Shown here one piece after another: positions 5,195-13,745 of a DNA stretch of 23,577 bases (position 1 is its first letter; each line of letters starts with the position of its first letter). Source of the DNA: PFL35 sp041550515 (GTDB lineage: Archaea; Thermoplasmatota; E2; DHVEG-1); NCBI GenBank assembly GCA_041550515.1, contig JBFEOQ010000025.1, positions 1 through 23,577 of the forward strand. Direction: 5' to 3'. Under the pieces are notes generated by a model that was given only the letters and a program-made list of their open reading frames with translations, was not told the DNA's origin and searched no databases. The position numbers and the translations under genes are program-made.

Positions 5195-7300
5195 TTATTC
5201 TAATTTTATTAAACTAATGTTATCTTCATTTTCATAAACATGTATTATATTTTCCATATCGTTTTTAACATCATCTATATGTGTAATTAAAAAAATCTGA
5301 CGGAATTTATTTGATAAAGTATTAAGTGATTTAATAATGTTTTGACGTCGTATTTTATCTTGAGAGCCAAAGATTTCATCAAGTATTATAAAATTAAAAA
5401 CTCCTCCAACACGTTCAGTGATTATTTCACTTATCGCTAAACGAAGACATAGGTTTGCTAAATCTTCCTCACCACCACTGTAGCGGTTTATATTATAAAG
5501 TTCTCCATTTTCATAAACCATAAGATCATAGTTTTCATCTAGTTCAATTTCAGAATATTTATTATCTGTAAGTTGACTAAAAAAATCTGATGAATAGGAT
5601 GAAAGTGTTGGTCTTACCCGACTTATTAAAAAGGTTCTAAAATCACCCATAACATTTGAGAGTAAACTAAGATATCTAACTGAGTTTTTTTCTTCTTTTA
5701 TTTGTTTTTTAAAATGTTCAAGTTCAGAAAGTTTATCTTTATTTGTTTTTATTCCTTGGTTTAAAATTTTTATATTGCTTTGTTTTTTTTCAAGTTCAAG
5801 GTTTAAATTTGATAAAATATCTTTTTTGTCATTATATACTTCTAAAGTTTTCTGATAATTATTATAAATTATTTCTTGTTGTTTTTTTAATTTATTAAAA
5901 ATTTTATTATTGAATGTTACTTGATTTACTTTTATATAATCATTTTGTTTTTTATTAAACATTATTTTTTCGTTTTTTATCTCATTTTCTATATGTTTAA
6001 TTGTTGTAATTATTTTTTCTTTTTCTCGAAGTTGTATATTTAGATAATTAACTTTTTTTTCAATGGCTTCTTTTTCACGAAGATTTTTTTGTTTTTCTTC
6101 TACATTATTTTTTATTTCAAGGTAAATTTTTTTAATTTCTTTTTCTTTATTTTTAAGTTCAATATCAAAATTGCTTACTAACACGTTATATTGCTTAGAA
6201 AGTATACGATCGCAAGTTGGGCATTTTGCATTAGGTCCAAGTTTTATAATTTTTTGTTTGTTTACGTTAATATTTATTATATCTTTTTGAATGATTTGAC
6301 AAATTGTTTTTTTCTCTTGAATATTTTTAATTTTTTTTTCAATTATTTTATTGAGTTCGTCTAATCTTTGAATTGTTTTGAGTTGAAGTTTTTCTACTTC
6401 TTTGAAATCTTCAAATTTATTCGTTTCTTTTTCAAGATTTTTTTGTCTCTCAAATATTTTATTTTTTAGTTCTTTTATTTCTTGCTCTAGTTTATTTTTA
6501 TTTTCAAAAAGTGTTTTTTTATCCTGCATTTTTTCTTTCTGATCTTTTAATTTTTCGTATTCTTTTTTGTTTTCTATTAGTTTTTTTTCTGTTTGTTTTA
6601 ATTCTTTTGTGAATTCTATAATCTTATTTTTTAATTTTTTAATTTGTTCATCTATTTCTTTTATATTTTTTTCTATTGTTTTGATTTCTTCTTTATATTT
6701 TGTTTCTTTGTTATTCCCTTTTTCGTCTATTAACTCATTTGTTAATTTTTCAATAATTTTTTCTTTATTTTTTTTATCAATTTTAATTTCTTTTATGACT
6801 TCATCAAGCGAGTCGATACCAAGCATTCGTAATATCAGGGGCCGTCGTTCACTTGGGTTCATACTGCTCAATGTATTGAGTTCTTTTTGTTTTGCAAAGA
6901 TACTTGTGTAAAATGATTTAAAATCAAGACCTATCTTTTTTTGTATAAATTTATTTACACCCTCTGCACTTGTAGCAGCTACTTTTCCATTTATTGTAAC
7001 GGTTGCATTAGTTGTAAGAGCTTTACCTTTCATTTCTCGTATTATTCTGTAATTTTCACCTTCGAATATGAATTCTAACTCAACTCGACATGTTTCTATA
7101 TTAGAGGTGTCTTGTCTTTTAATTTGATCAGAAGATGTACGTGCTGCAACTGATCCATATAAAACCCATGCGATTGCTTCAAAAATTGTTGATTTACCAG
7201 CACCATTTAGCCCTATTATACCTGTTACTCCGTCGGGAAATTCTATTGTTGTATTTTTAAATTTTCTAAAGTTTATTAGTGTAAGGTTTTTTAGGTTCAT
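5195..7300 (-). CDS. rad50: DNA double-strand break repair ATPase Rad50
   Basis: ATPase of the Mre11-Rad50 complex that tethers DNA ends and controls Mre11 nuclease activity. Walker A is GLNGAGKST (residues 30-38), the Q-loop region follows, and the zinc hook CPTC is at residues 360-363, close to the middle. The ABC signature SGGEE is at 608-612, and Walker B (IILDE) ends at Asp641-Glu642, followed by the D-loop GSQD. The arms between the heads and the hook are Lys/Glu/Asn-rich coiled coil. At 701 residues it is clearly shorter than the roughly 850-1000 residues of well-known archaeal Rad50 proteins; all catalytic parts are present, so the shortening is in the coiled-coil arms and not a truncation. 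Its ATG overlaps the mre11 stop as ATGA, the normal coupled order. Confidence 0.96.
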   Translation of the reverse strand: MNLKNLTLINFRKFKNTTIEFPDGVTGIIGLNGAGKSTIFEAIAWVLYGSVAARTSSDQIKRQDTSNIETCRVELEFIFEGENYRIIREMKGKALTTNATVTINGKVAATSAEGVNKFIQKKIGLDFKSFYTSIFAKQKELNTLSSMNPSERRPLILRMLGIDSLDEVIKEIKIDKKNKEKIIEKLTNELIDEKGNNKETKYKEEIKTIEKNIKEIDEQIKKLKNKIIEFTKELKQTEKKLIENKKEYEKLKDQKEKMQDKKTLFENKNKLEQEIKELKNKIFERQKNLEKETNKFEDFKEVEKLQLKTIQRLDELNKIIEKKIKNIQEKKTICQIIQKDIININVNKQKIIKLGPNAKCPTCDRILSKQYNVLVSNFDIELKNKEKEIKKIYLEIKNNVEEKQKNLREKEAIEKKVNYLNIQLREKEKIITTIKHIENEIKNEKIMFNKKQNDYIKVNQVTFNNKIFNKLKKQQEIIYNNYQKTLEVYNDKKDILSNLNLELEKKQSNIKILNQGIKTNKDKLSELEHFKKQIKEEKNSVRYLSLLSNVMGDFRTFLISRVRPTLSSYSSDFFSQLTDNKYSEIELDENYDLMVYENGELYNINRYSGGEEDLANLCLRLAISEIITERVGGVFNFIILDEIFGSQDKIRRQNIIKSLNTLSNKFRQIFLITHIDDVKNDMENIIHVYENEDNISLIKLE

Positions 7301-8439
7301 TTTCCTTCTTCTCTTGATTGTATTTTTTCTATGTAGCTGATTCCAAGTTCTTGTATCGTTTCTTTTTCATTTATGTTTTGTGAATCTATATATTTTTTAA
7401 ATTCGTTTAAAAGTGGATCGATTTTTGAGGAGAGTGATGATTTTTTATCATTGTTTTTTTCTATAAAATTTGCTTTTATTTCATAATGAATAACGTTGTT
7501 TGTTAGTTTTCTAATTTCACTAAAATCTATACTACGGTAAACATTTGTTGGTATGTCGTCTAGTGTTATTCTAAAAGTTTTTTTTTCTGGTTTTATTTCT
7601 TTAACTTTTTGTTTTATTTTTTTCATTACTTCTTCTATTTTTAGTCCAGTACATTTTATTGGTTTTGTATCTATCATTGGTCGAGTAATAATTTCTATAA
7701 AATTTTGTTTTAGATTATTATCAGAAAATGCTATTTCTATAAATCCTTTTTTTTCGTTTGCATCTGCAAAGGTTAGATTTTCTGTAGAACCAGCGTAAAA
7801 GGCGTTTTTTGCTAGTTTAGTATATTTATGAAAATGACCTAGGGCGATGTAATCAAAATCTCTTGAAAATATTTTTGTTGGTATTATTAGTTCGTTAAAT
7901 TCATTCATTGTAAATTGTTTAACACCAGTAACTGAACCATGTGATACAAAAATATTGTAATCAACTGTTTTATCTGGTAAAAGTTTTTTTAATTCATTGT
8001 TATATTCTTTTTTACTATTGCATTGTGGAATTGCATGGATTAATAATTCTTTATCCTGTATTTTAAACGGTATTTTTTCGTATTTTGACTTATAGATTGG
8101 ATATACATTTTCTAAATGTTCAAAGATACAAAAGATATGTCCTGTTTCTATTATTTTTGGGTGTTCATGATTTCCTGATATTATTACTATAGGAATTTTA
8201 TTTTTATTTAGTTTTACTAATTGATTTAATGCAAATGTAATCGCGCGGTTATTAGGTCTAACATTGTCAAATAAATCCCCAGCATGAATTACTATATCAG
8301 GTTTGGTACTTATTGCATAACTAATGAATTGTTCAAAAGCATTATATATATCTATTTCACGCTGGTTTATTCCATCTAATGTAGTTTTTCGATAGGCAGA
8401 GAAACCTAGATGTGTATCTGCAATATGTAGAATTTTCAT
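7297..8439 (-). CDS. mre11: DNA double-strand break repair nuclease Mre11
   Basis: Mn-dependent 3'-5' exonuclease and endonuclease that processes broken DNA ends with Rad50. The calcineurin-like phosphoesterase motifs are all present: ADTHLG (Asp8, His10), GDLFDN (Asp55), GNHEH (Asn90, His91), VSHGS (His167) and GHFH (His202, His204). A capping domain (about 230-315) and a C-terminal Lys-rich region that should bind the Rad50 coil base follow. Its 380 residues are typical for archaea. It starts two bases after the stop of the flavin reductase gene and overlaps rad50 by four bases. The start was chosen because MKILHIADTHLG is the usual Mre11 N-terminus. Confidence 0.96.
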   Translation of the reverse strand: MKILHIADTHLGFSAYRKTTLDGINQREIDIYNAFEQFISYAISTKPDIVIHAGDLFDNVRPNNRAITFALNQLVKLNKNKIPIVIISGNHEHPKIIETGHIFCIFEHLENVYPIYKSKYEKIPFKIQDKELLIHAIPQCNSKKEYNNELKKLLPDKTVDYNIFVSHGSVTGVKQFTMNEFNELIIPTKIFSRDFDYIALGHFHKYTKLAKNAFYAGSTENLTFADANEKKGFIEIAFSDNNLKQNFIEIITRPMIDTKPIKCTGLKIEEVMKKIKQKVKEIKPEKKTFRITLDDIPTNVYRSIDFSEIRKLTNNVIHYEIKANFIEKNNDKKSSLSSKIDPLLNEFKKYIDSQNINEKETIQELGISYIEKIQSREEGK

Positions 8440-8441
8440 AA

Positions 8442-9806
8442 TTATCTTCTATGAGTAAGTTTAAGTGATGCTATATCACAGGCAAGTGTTTCTGCATCAA
8501 GTGTAGGTGCTACAGGTGGTGCATAGGCGGTTTCAATTTTTTTAAATGTTTCAACATTGAGTCCTGCAATTATTGCACAGGCAAATGTATCTATTCTCTG
8601 CGCAGCTTTATCACCTACTGCTTGAGCACCAAGAATTCTACCATTTTTATCTGCTATAACTTTAACAGTTATTGGCTTACCACCTGGATAATATTCAGGT
8701 AAAGAGTATCCACTATATTTTCCAAAAAAATATGTATCTTTTTGTAAAAGATTACTTATTAATCCTACGCCTGAGATTTCTAAATCAAATATATTAGAAG
8801 TAAACGTATGTAGTATTCCTTTTGGAAGTTTATAAACTCCTCCCGCCGCATTGATTCCTGCCGCAATTGCTTGACGGACGGTAATACTACCAAGTCCTAC
8901 TAATACTGGTTTATTATTTATAAAACTTATATATTCTGTACAATCTCCTACTGAATAAACATCTTTAATGTTTGTTTCTGATTTTTCATTTACAATGATA
9001 CCACCTGTTTTGCCTATTCTGCATCCAATTTTATCGGCTAGTGAAACTTGAGGACGAGTACCTGTTGCAATAATTAGTAAATCTGTATCAATTTGGTTTT
9101 CTTCATCTGTTTTTTTATTTTTTATATAAATACTTTTTATACAATTATTTAAACAGCTTACCTTGATTGCAATGGTATCATTATATATTTTCACATCTGG
9201 ATATATCTTTTCCAATACTAGGTTAGCCATATCTTCATCAAGATTAGTTGCAAGAATACTAGGTAATGCTTCAATAACATTAATTTTTAAACCCATTTTA
9301 TATAAATTATCTGCCAGTTCAAGACCAATAAATCCAGCACCAACTATAGTAGCAGTTTTTGATTTTTTCGCATATTTTTGTATTTTTTCTGCATCATCAA
9401 TAGTCCTAACAACAAAAACACCTTCACAATCTATGTTTTTAATTGATGGAATAAATGGTTTTGAACCTGTACAAATTATCAACTTGGAAAAAGATTTTTG
9501 AATTAACTGATTTTGTCCTTTACCATAAACAATTTTTTTTTTATAATCTATCTTTTCAATTTTTGTATTAAGAAATAAATTAATTTTTTGTTTTTTAAAC
9601 CATTCATCATTAAATTCAATTAAATCTATAATTTTTGGTATTTTTCCCGATATTGCATAAGGAAGTCCGCATTTTGAATATTGAGGATATTTTGTTTTTT
9701 CAAAAACATTGATTTCTATTTTTCTATCCGTCTTCCTGGCAAATTGTGCAGCAGTACCACCACCAGCTCCACAACCGATAATTACTATGCTTTTATCATT
9801 ATTCAA
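8442..9806 (-). CDS. FAD-dependent pyridine nucleotide-disulfide oxidoreductase (CoA-disulfide reductase/NADH oxidase family)
   Basis: A 454-residue flavoprotein with an N-terminal FAD Rossmann motif (GCGAGGGTAA, from residue 11), a central NAD(P) motif (VGAGFIGLELADNL), a second FAD motif (VYSVGDCTE) and a C-terminal dimerisation domain with AYAPPVAPTLD. A single redox cysteine, Cys46 in SKCGLPYAISG, is the hallmark of the CoA-disulfide reductase, NADH oxidase and polysulfide reductase group; substrate choice within it cannot be read from sequence. It probably handles disulfide, oxygen or sulfur stress in the cytoplasm. The start is TTG at 9806, with GGGAT about nine bases upstream; the only near upstream ATG runs into a stop at once. 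It is the first gene before mre11-rad50 with a two-base gap, so the three are probably co-transcribed. The flavin operon lies about 6 kb away. Confidence 0.85.
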   Translation of the reverse strand: MNNDKSIVIIGCGAGGGTAAQFARKTDRKIEINVFEKTKYPQYSKCGLPYAISGKIPKIIDLIEFNDEWFKKQKINLFLNTKIEKIDYKKKIVYGKGQNQLIQKSFSKLIICTGSKPFIPSIKNIDCEGVFVVRTIDDAEKIQKYAKKSKTATIVGAGFIGLELADNLYKMGLKINVIEALPSILATNLDEDMANLVLEKIYPDVKIYNDTIAIKVSCLNNCIKSIYIKNKKTDEENQIDTDLLIIATGTRPQVSLADKIGCRIGKTGGIIVNEKSETNIKDVYSVGDCTEYISFINNKPVLVGLGSITVRQAIAAGINAAGGVYKLPKGILHTFTSNIFDLEISGVGLISNLLQKDTYFFGKYSGYSLPEYYPGGKPITVKVIADKNGRILGAQAVGDKAAQRIDTFACAIIAGLNVETFKKIETAYAPPVAPTLDAETLACDIASLKLTHRR

Positions 9807-9863
9807 TTAAAATCCCATTTGGAAAAAATGAAGTTGTTTTTTAATGTTTTTGATTTGTAAAAT

Positions 9864-11738
9864 TTATTTTAAATAAGAAAATACAAAAAATAAAATAATT
9901 ATAATAGTTAATATGGCAATCAAAAAATATATATTATAGTCAATAGTGTTTTTTGATTCTAAGTATGGTATAGTATTAACTTGTTGATTATTAATTGCCA
10001 TATTAGCTTCTAAAAAACCATTTATAATATTTCGATAGCCCATTTGATAATTTTTTCCATTTAGAAATTTTTTACCGATTTCATATTTATTTTCAGCTGA
10101 ATCTACATTTTTACCAATTGATTTCGCTGCATTAACTCTAGATAAACAAATATCTAAAGCGATTTCATTGATCTTATCAATAAATTGTTTTGATTCATCA
10201 TTAACACTCAAAACCTCGATTGCATTTTTCATTTTATGTAATGTACCATTATAGGTGTCGTTCCATAAATCTGATAATATAATTTGTATATTTTGTTTAT
10301 TTAATGCATCTTTCCATAGTTGTTGAGTTATATAGGCTTGTTTTTGCATTCCCATGTCAATTATAGTTAAAAAATTTGAGATATCAATATTTTTTTTTAA
10401 TGATTCTTTAGATATTCTTTCAACTGTTATAATTTCATTAAAAAAAACTTTTTCAATTAAACTAAAATTACTAACAAGAATGCTTTGATTATATGAGTTA
10501 TATAAATCTAAAGATAGTCGAGCGGCATCACCATTTTTGTATGGGGTATAAATATCAGTGACGCATATATGAAACGGAATAAAAATCGAGGATGATGCCC
10601 GATTTGGAGTAAACCATCCTATGCTGAAAATTTCATAGTCATTTTTTGGTATTTTATAAACTGTGACTGCTTCAAATTCATATATACTTTGACACATTCC
10701 TCTTAAACCTTTTAGATCTTCATCGGTCAATCTAGACCAGTTTATCATATCCCTATATGTGATAGAGCCATAGCGAGAATTAATATGTTTAAATATTTCT
10801 TCTTCCCATGCTTTGTAAATATTTGTAACTTTAATTTTGGCTTTATTTCCATTTATTTCAAGTAATTCTATACTAAAATATCCAGATGTTTTTCTTTCAC
10901 CAATATGTATCTTTATAACAGTACCTATACTATTTGTCCTTAGTTTATGATACATACCTACTGGCGAAACTGTAATAAATTCATCATCAATCTCAATTAT
11001 TCTGATTCCAAATATTGAATCTAATCTAACAATACTTCTTTTTCGAACTTCTTTTTCAACAGATGAATCAAAATTTCTTGAAATTAAAAGCATATTAATA
11101 ATTTGAGATTTCCAAAGTAATTTAGGATAGTTATGTCTAACTGTAACTCCATCAGATATTTCATCTATTTTATATCTATAAGCATCCGCTTCAATAACAA
11201 AACCTGTTTCTGGACCAACAATAAACAAATTTTCAGATACACCAGTAGCATGCAATTTATCTACACATTCTCTTGTCAATAAATCAACAGCCTCTTCTTC
11301 TGAATTAGCTTGCTCACAAGCAAACCGAATCCAATCAAAATCATCCCATGCATTTTTTGTTGGATTAATCCATCCTGAATCAGAATCAGAATCTCCATAA
11401 CAAATACCTGCATCAGATAAGGCCATACCTGCTTTAACTATATTAGGAATAATATCATCTACTGTTGCTACACCAATGTATTTATGCTCATTTTTAAAAT
11501 GAATTTTTTTACCAGTCCAAGGATTATGAAAATCATATTCGTAATATTTTGGGACAATACAAAGAACTTGGAATCCAGGCCTACTCGGATCACGAACTTT
11601 TAATAAAAGATTATAATCTCCCTCAGTTGCGTTACCACATGCAATGATATCTTTACATGCTTTCGTATTTAATGAAAAAAAAATATTTAAAAAAAGAAAT
11701 AACACAAATAAGATTAATATTATTGAATGTTTATTCAT
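9864..11738 (-). CDS. Secreted, membrane-anchored Ntn-hydrolase of the C69/C45 peptidase-acyltransferase type
   Basis: The 624-residue product begins with a signal peptide (hydrophobic stretch at residues 6-23) ending in NTKA, directly followed by Cys28. CKDIIACGNATEGDYNLLLKVRD resembles the N-terminus of C69 dipeptidases and C45 acyltransferases, where the cysteine is the catalytic nucleophile. Other C45/C69-like parts are GMALSDAGICYGD, the EEAVDLLTREC helix, and ENLFIVGPETGFVIEADAY. The C-terminal half (about 380-600) is unfamiliar, mostly helical, and ends in a membrane span (YFLIAILTIIIILFFVFSYL) with a short Lys tail. The enzyme domain should therefore lie outside the cell. It probably cleaves amide bonds in peptides or acyl amino acids; the substrate is unknown. 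ATG at 11738 was preferred over a TTG at 11750 because a TATA box sits about 30 bases upstream (leaderless). Confidence 0.72.
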   Translation of the reverse strand: MNKHSIILILFVLFLFLNIFFSLNTKACKDIIACGNATEGDYNLLLKVRDPSRPGFQVLCIVPKYYEYDFHNPWTGKKIHFKNEHKYIGVATVDDIIPNIVKAGMALSDAGICYGDSDSDSGWINPTKNAWDDFDWIRFACEQANSEEEAVDLLTRECVDKLHATGVSENLFIVGPETGFVIEADAYRYKIDEISDGVTVRHNYPKLLWKSQIINMLLISRNFDSSVEKEVRKRSIVRLDSIFGIRIIEIDDEFITVSPVGMYHKLRTNSIGTVIKIHIGERKTSGYFSIELLEINGNKAKIKVTNIYKAWEEEIFKHINSRYGSITYRDMINWSRLTDEDLKGLRGMCQSIYEFEAVTVYKIPKNDYEIFSIGWFTPNRASSSIFIPFHICVTDIYTPYKNGDAARLSLDLYNSYNQSILVSNFSLIEKVFFNEIITVERISKESLKKNIDISNFLTIIDMGMQKQAYITQQLWKDALNKQNIQIILSDLWNDTYNGTLHKMKNAIEVLSVNDESKQFIDKINEIALDICLSRVNAAKSIGKNVDSAENKYEIGKKFLNGKNYQMGYRNIINGFLEANMAINNQQVNTIPYLESKNTIDYNIYFLIAILTIIIILFFVFSYLK

Positions 11739-11761
11739 GTAAACAATCAATAATATGGAGT

Positions 11762-11776
11762 TAAATATATAAAAAG
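11762..11776 (-). promoter_or_regulatory. TATA box for the Ntn-hydrolase gene (leaderless)
   Basis: Read on the minus strand, CTTTTTATATATTTAA lies in the 41-base gap after S3Ae, centred about 30 bases before the ATG at 11738. This spacing predicts an RNA start within a few bases of the ATG. No Shine-Dalgarno is present before that ATG, in agreement. The gene therefore seems to be transcribed apart from S3Ae despite the short gap. Confidence 0.5.
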
Positions 11777-11791
11777 ATTATTAAAAAGGAT

Positions 11792-12721
11792 TTATTTTTC
11801 TTTTTTTGTTATTTTCTTTTTATTTGTTTTTGTATTTTTTACAGTTTTATTAGTTGTTTTTTTTGGTGTGGATTTCTTTGTTTTTTCCACTGTTTTCTCT
11901 GGTTCTGTTTTTCCTTCTTTTTTCTTAGGCTTTTCCTTTTTTACTTTTTCTTTTTTTTCCTTTTGTTCCGCTTTATCTACTTGGTCTTCTTTAGGTTTTT
12001 CAGGTTTTTCTTCTATTTCTTCAATCTTTTTTTCTTCTTTCTTTTTTTCTGATTTTTTTTCTTCTTTTTCCTCAATTTTTTCTTTTTCGTCTTTTTTCTT
12101 TTTAGGTTTATCTGATATCATTACGGTAGGTTGTGTGATCACCTCAGTTCTGTAAATTTCAATTCTTTTAATAGGATAAAGAGTTTTACAATTTTTAAAA
12201 AGTTCACTACCAAGTTTACCATCGATTATTATATTTACAAGCTCTGAAAGAGTGCTCTTACCTGCTTGTTCAGTAATGGTTTTTTTCATTGATTCTCTAA
12301 CAACTTTTTTTTGAGAATTTTGGATACGTCTGTCTGTTGCTGCAAAAGGTTTAACACGAATTAGAGCGCCATCTCTTGTTGTTACATCGTATATTCCTTC
12401 AATTTTTGATCTGCGTCTACGAATAAGTCTTCGTAGATAATCTGATGTAAGTGTATGACCTATAAATTGAGTGTGAGCATTGTTTTCTTCTACATTTTTT
12501 ACCTGAAAATATAATACAATATGAGATTTTCTAAAATCATTTGTTAGATCCTGCAGTGAGACTCCAGTTACTCGGTTAATTAAACTATCTGGACTATCTG
12601 CTAATGTATCTGCAACCGTCGCATTATCAAACGATGGTGGTGCAAGTATATTATACCAGTTTTTTGCTTTCCACCTATCTTTTACCTTTCTAGCTGTTGT
12701 TCTTGATCTTGCCTTTGCCAT
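11792..12721 (-). CDS. rps3ae: 30S ribosomal protein S3Ae (eS1) with a long charged C-terminal extension
   Basis: Small-subunit protein near the mRNA exit side in archaea and eukaryotes. Residues 1-200 are the full family domain: KVKDRWKAKNWYNILAPPSF, then ATVADTLADSP, HTLTSDYLRRLIRRRRSKI, and PIKRIEIYRTEV near its end. Archaeal eS1 normally stops about there. Here about 105 further residues follow (205-309), with no aromatic residue. The first part is mixed Lys/Glu with a few Pro, and the last 30 residues (KKSTPKKTTNKTVKNTKTN and onward) are strongly basic and histone H1-like. The frame is open and unbroken. A GTGAT Shine-Dalgarno lies just before the ATG. S3Ae usually sits next to S15, RecJ and Pcc1 in archaea, but here those genes are 8.7 kb away. 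Confidence 0.95.
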   Translation of the reverse strand: MAKARSRTTARKVKDRWKAKNWYNILAPPSFDNATVADTLADSPDSLINRVTGVSLQDLTNDFRKSHIVLYFQVKNVEENNAHTQFIGHTLTSDYLRRLIRRRRSKIEGIYDVTTRDGALIRVKPFAATDRRIQNSQKKVVRESMKKTITEQAGKSTLSELVNIIIDGKLGSELFKNCKTLYPIKRIEIYRTEVITQPTVMISDKPKKKKDEKEKIEEKEEKKSEKKKEEKKIEEIEEKPEKPKEDQVDKAEQKEKKEKVKKEKPKKKEGKTEPEKTVEKTKKSTPKKTTNKTVKNTKTNKKKITKKEK

Positions 12722-12949
12722 AATTTATCACTTTATTAATTTATCAAATATTATTAGGATACAGTTTTTTCGTTAATACACTCCCTATACTTAAAATATA
12801 CTGACGATTAGGTAAAAAATAAATAATCATACAAATAACTAACTTTTAAAAATATAACAAAAAAATTCATTACTATACTATAAATCTAAGTTTTTAAATA
12901 AAGAGTTAATAAAAACAAAACGTTTCCACTTAATTATAGATACTTATTT
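12722..12949 (-). promoter_or_regulatory. Intergenic region with the likely S3Ae promoter and the end of the SPL-like transcript
   Basis: Of this 228-base gap, TATATTTTAA on the minus strand (12791-12800) is the best TATA candidate for S3Ae, predicting an RNA start near 12770 and a leader of about 50 bases that ends in AAGTGAT before the ATG. At the far end, a minus-strand T-rich run (12908-12922, CGTTTTGTTTTTATT) is a plausible oligo-U terminator for the upstream NreA/SPL operon. I see no tRNA, no box C/D element and no coding frame in the rest. Confidence 0.4.
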
Positions 12950-13744
12950 CTAAAATGCATCAACAATTTTTATGTTATTTATTAAACCTTCATTTTTTAT
13001 TTCTTTACTAATTTCTTTATAAAATTTATTATCTGTAATTCCATTTATAAAAAAGTTTTTTAATTTAGTATTAGAGTTTAAGTTCTTTGCAATGTTTTCC
13101 ATAATTCCTGGTTTTAAATTGAATTTATCAATCATTATTTCAGATATCTTATATTTTATTAATAAATCAAATAATTCATTTATATCGATTAACTTAAAAG
13201 TGGGATAGATTGGACCAAAAAAAATGCTTGTTTTAATCCCATTTTCAGAAATTTGTTTAATTGCATTTAATCTCTCAAAAATAGATGATGCATTTGGTTC
13301 TAAAAGATTTCTTTCAAAATCATTAAGTGTTCCTATACTAAACATAACTTCGATATTTGAAAACTTTGAAATTATATCAATATCTCTTAGAACTATATTT
13401 GATTTTGTTTGAATGTTTATTGGGAAATCATATCTTAAGAGTTGTTCTAAGCAGTATCTTGTTAGTTTGTATTTTTTTTCAATTGGTTGATATGGATCTG
13501 TTACTGTTGATATACCAACTATGCCAGTTTTTTTATTTCTTAATTCATTTGAAAGTATTTTAACAATGTTTTTTTTAACTTCTACAAAAGTCCCCCATTT
13601 TTCTCTTTTAATTTTTAGAACATTTGGTACATAACAATATCCACAATTATGTTGACATCCACGGTATGGATTTAGTGAATAGTCAAGACCTGGTAGATTT
13701 GATTTTGAAAGAGCTGTTTTACATTTGATTTCTTTTATTTGCAT
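12950..13744 (-). CDS. SPL-family radical SAM protein
   Basis: A 264-residue radical SAM enzyme with the spore-photoproduct-lyase-like signature NPYRGCQHNCGYC, giving Cys30, Cys34 and Cys37 (CxxxCxxC) for the 4Fe-4S cluster. Further parts of the fold are VGISTVTDPYQPIEKKYKLT, the strand NIQTKSNIV and the segment MFSIGTLNDFERNLLEPNA. The family includes spore photoproduct lyase and many uncharacterised archaeal and bacterial members. No spore-specific context exists here, so dimer repair is only one option. The start is ATG at 13744, one base after the NreA stop; GAGG (13755-13758) in the end of nreA is its ribosome binding site. A TTG at 13759 is in frame but less likely. The tight coupling to nreA suggests a shared role in DNA repair or nucleic-acid modification. 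Confidence 0.82.
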   Translation of the reverse strand: MQIKEIKCKTALSKSNLPGLDYSLNPYRGCQHNCGYCYVPNVLKIKREKWGTFVEVKKNIVKILSNELRNKKTGIVGISTVTDPYQPIEKKYKLTRYCLEQLLRYDFPINIQTKSNIVLRDIDIISKFSNIEVMFSIGTLNDFERNLLEPNASSIFERLNAIKQISENGIKTSIFFGPIYPTFKLIDINELFDLLIKYKISEIMIDKFNLKPGIMENIAKNLNSNTKLKNFFINGITDNKFYKEISKEIKNEGLINNIKIVDAF

Positions 13745-13745
13745 T

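Noticed and set aside
6567..6911. Open frame on the plus strand opposite rad50, rich in Phe, Ser and Ile
   Set aside because: It is the antisense of the Lys/Glu coiled-coil codons of rad50; no family pattern and no ribosome binding site.
9864..11738. Lipoprotein call from the cysteine after the hydrophobic leader
   Set aside because: Residues before Cys28 (Thr-Lys-Ala) do not fit a lipobox, and the cysteine fits the Ntn-hydrolase nucleophile.
11868..12155. Open frame on the plus strand opposite the S3Ae tail, made of Phe and Ser
   Set aside because: Mirror of the Lys/Glu-rich tail codons. The minus strand frame is continuous with a certain ribosomal protein.
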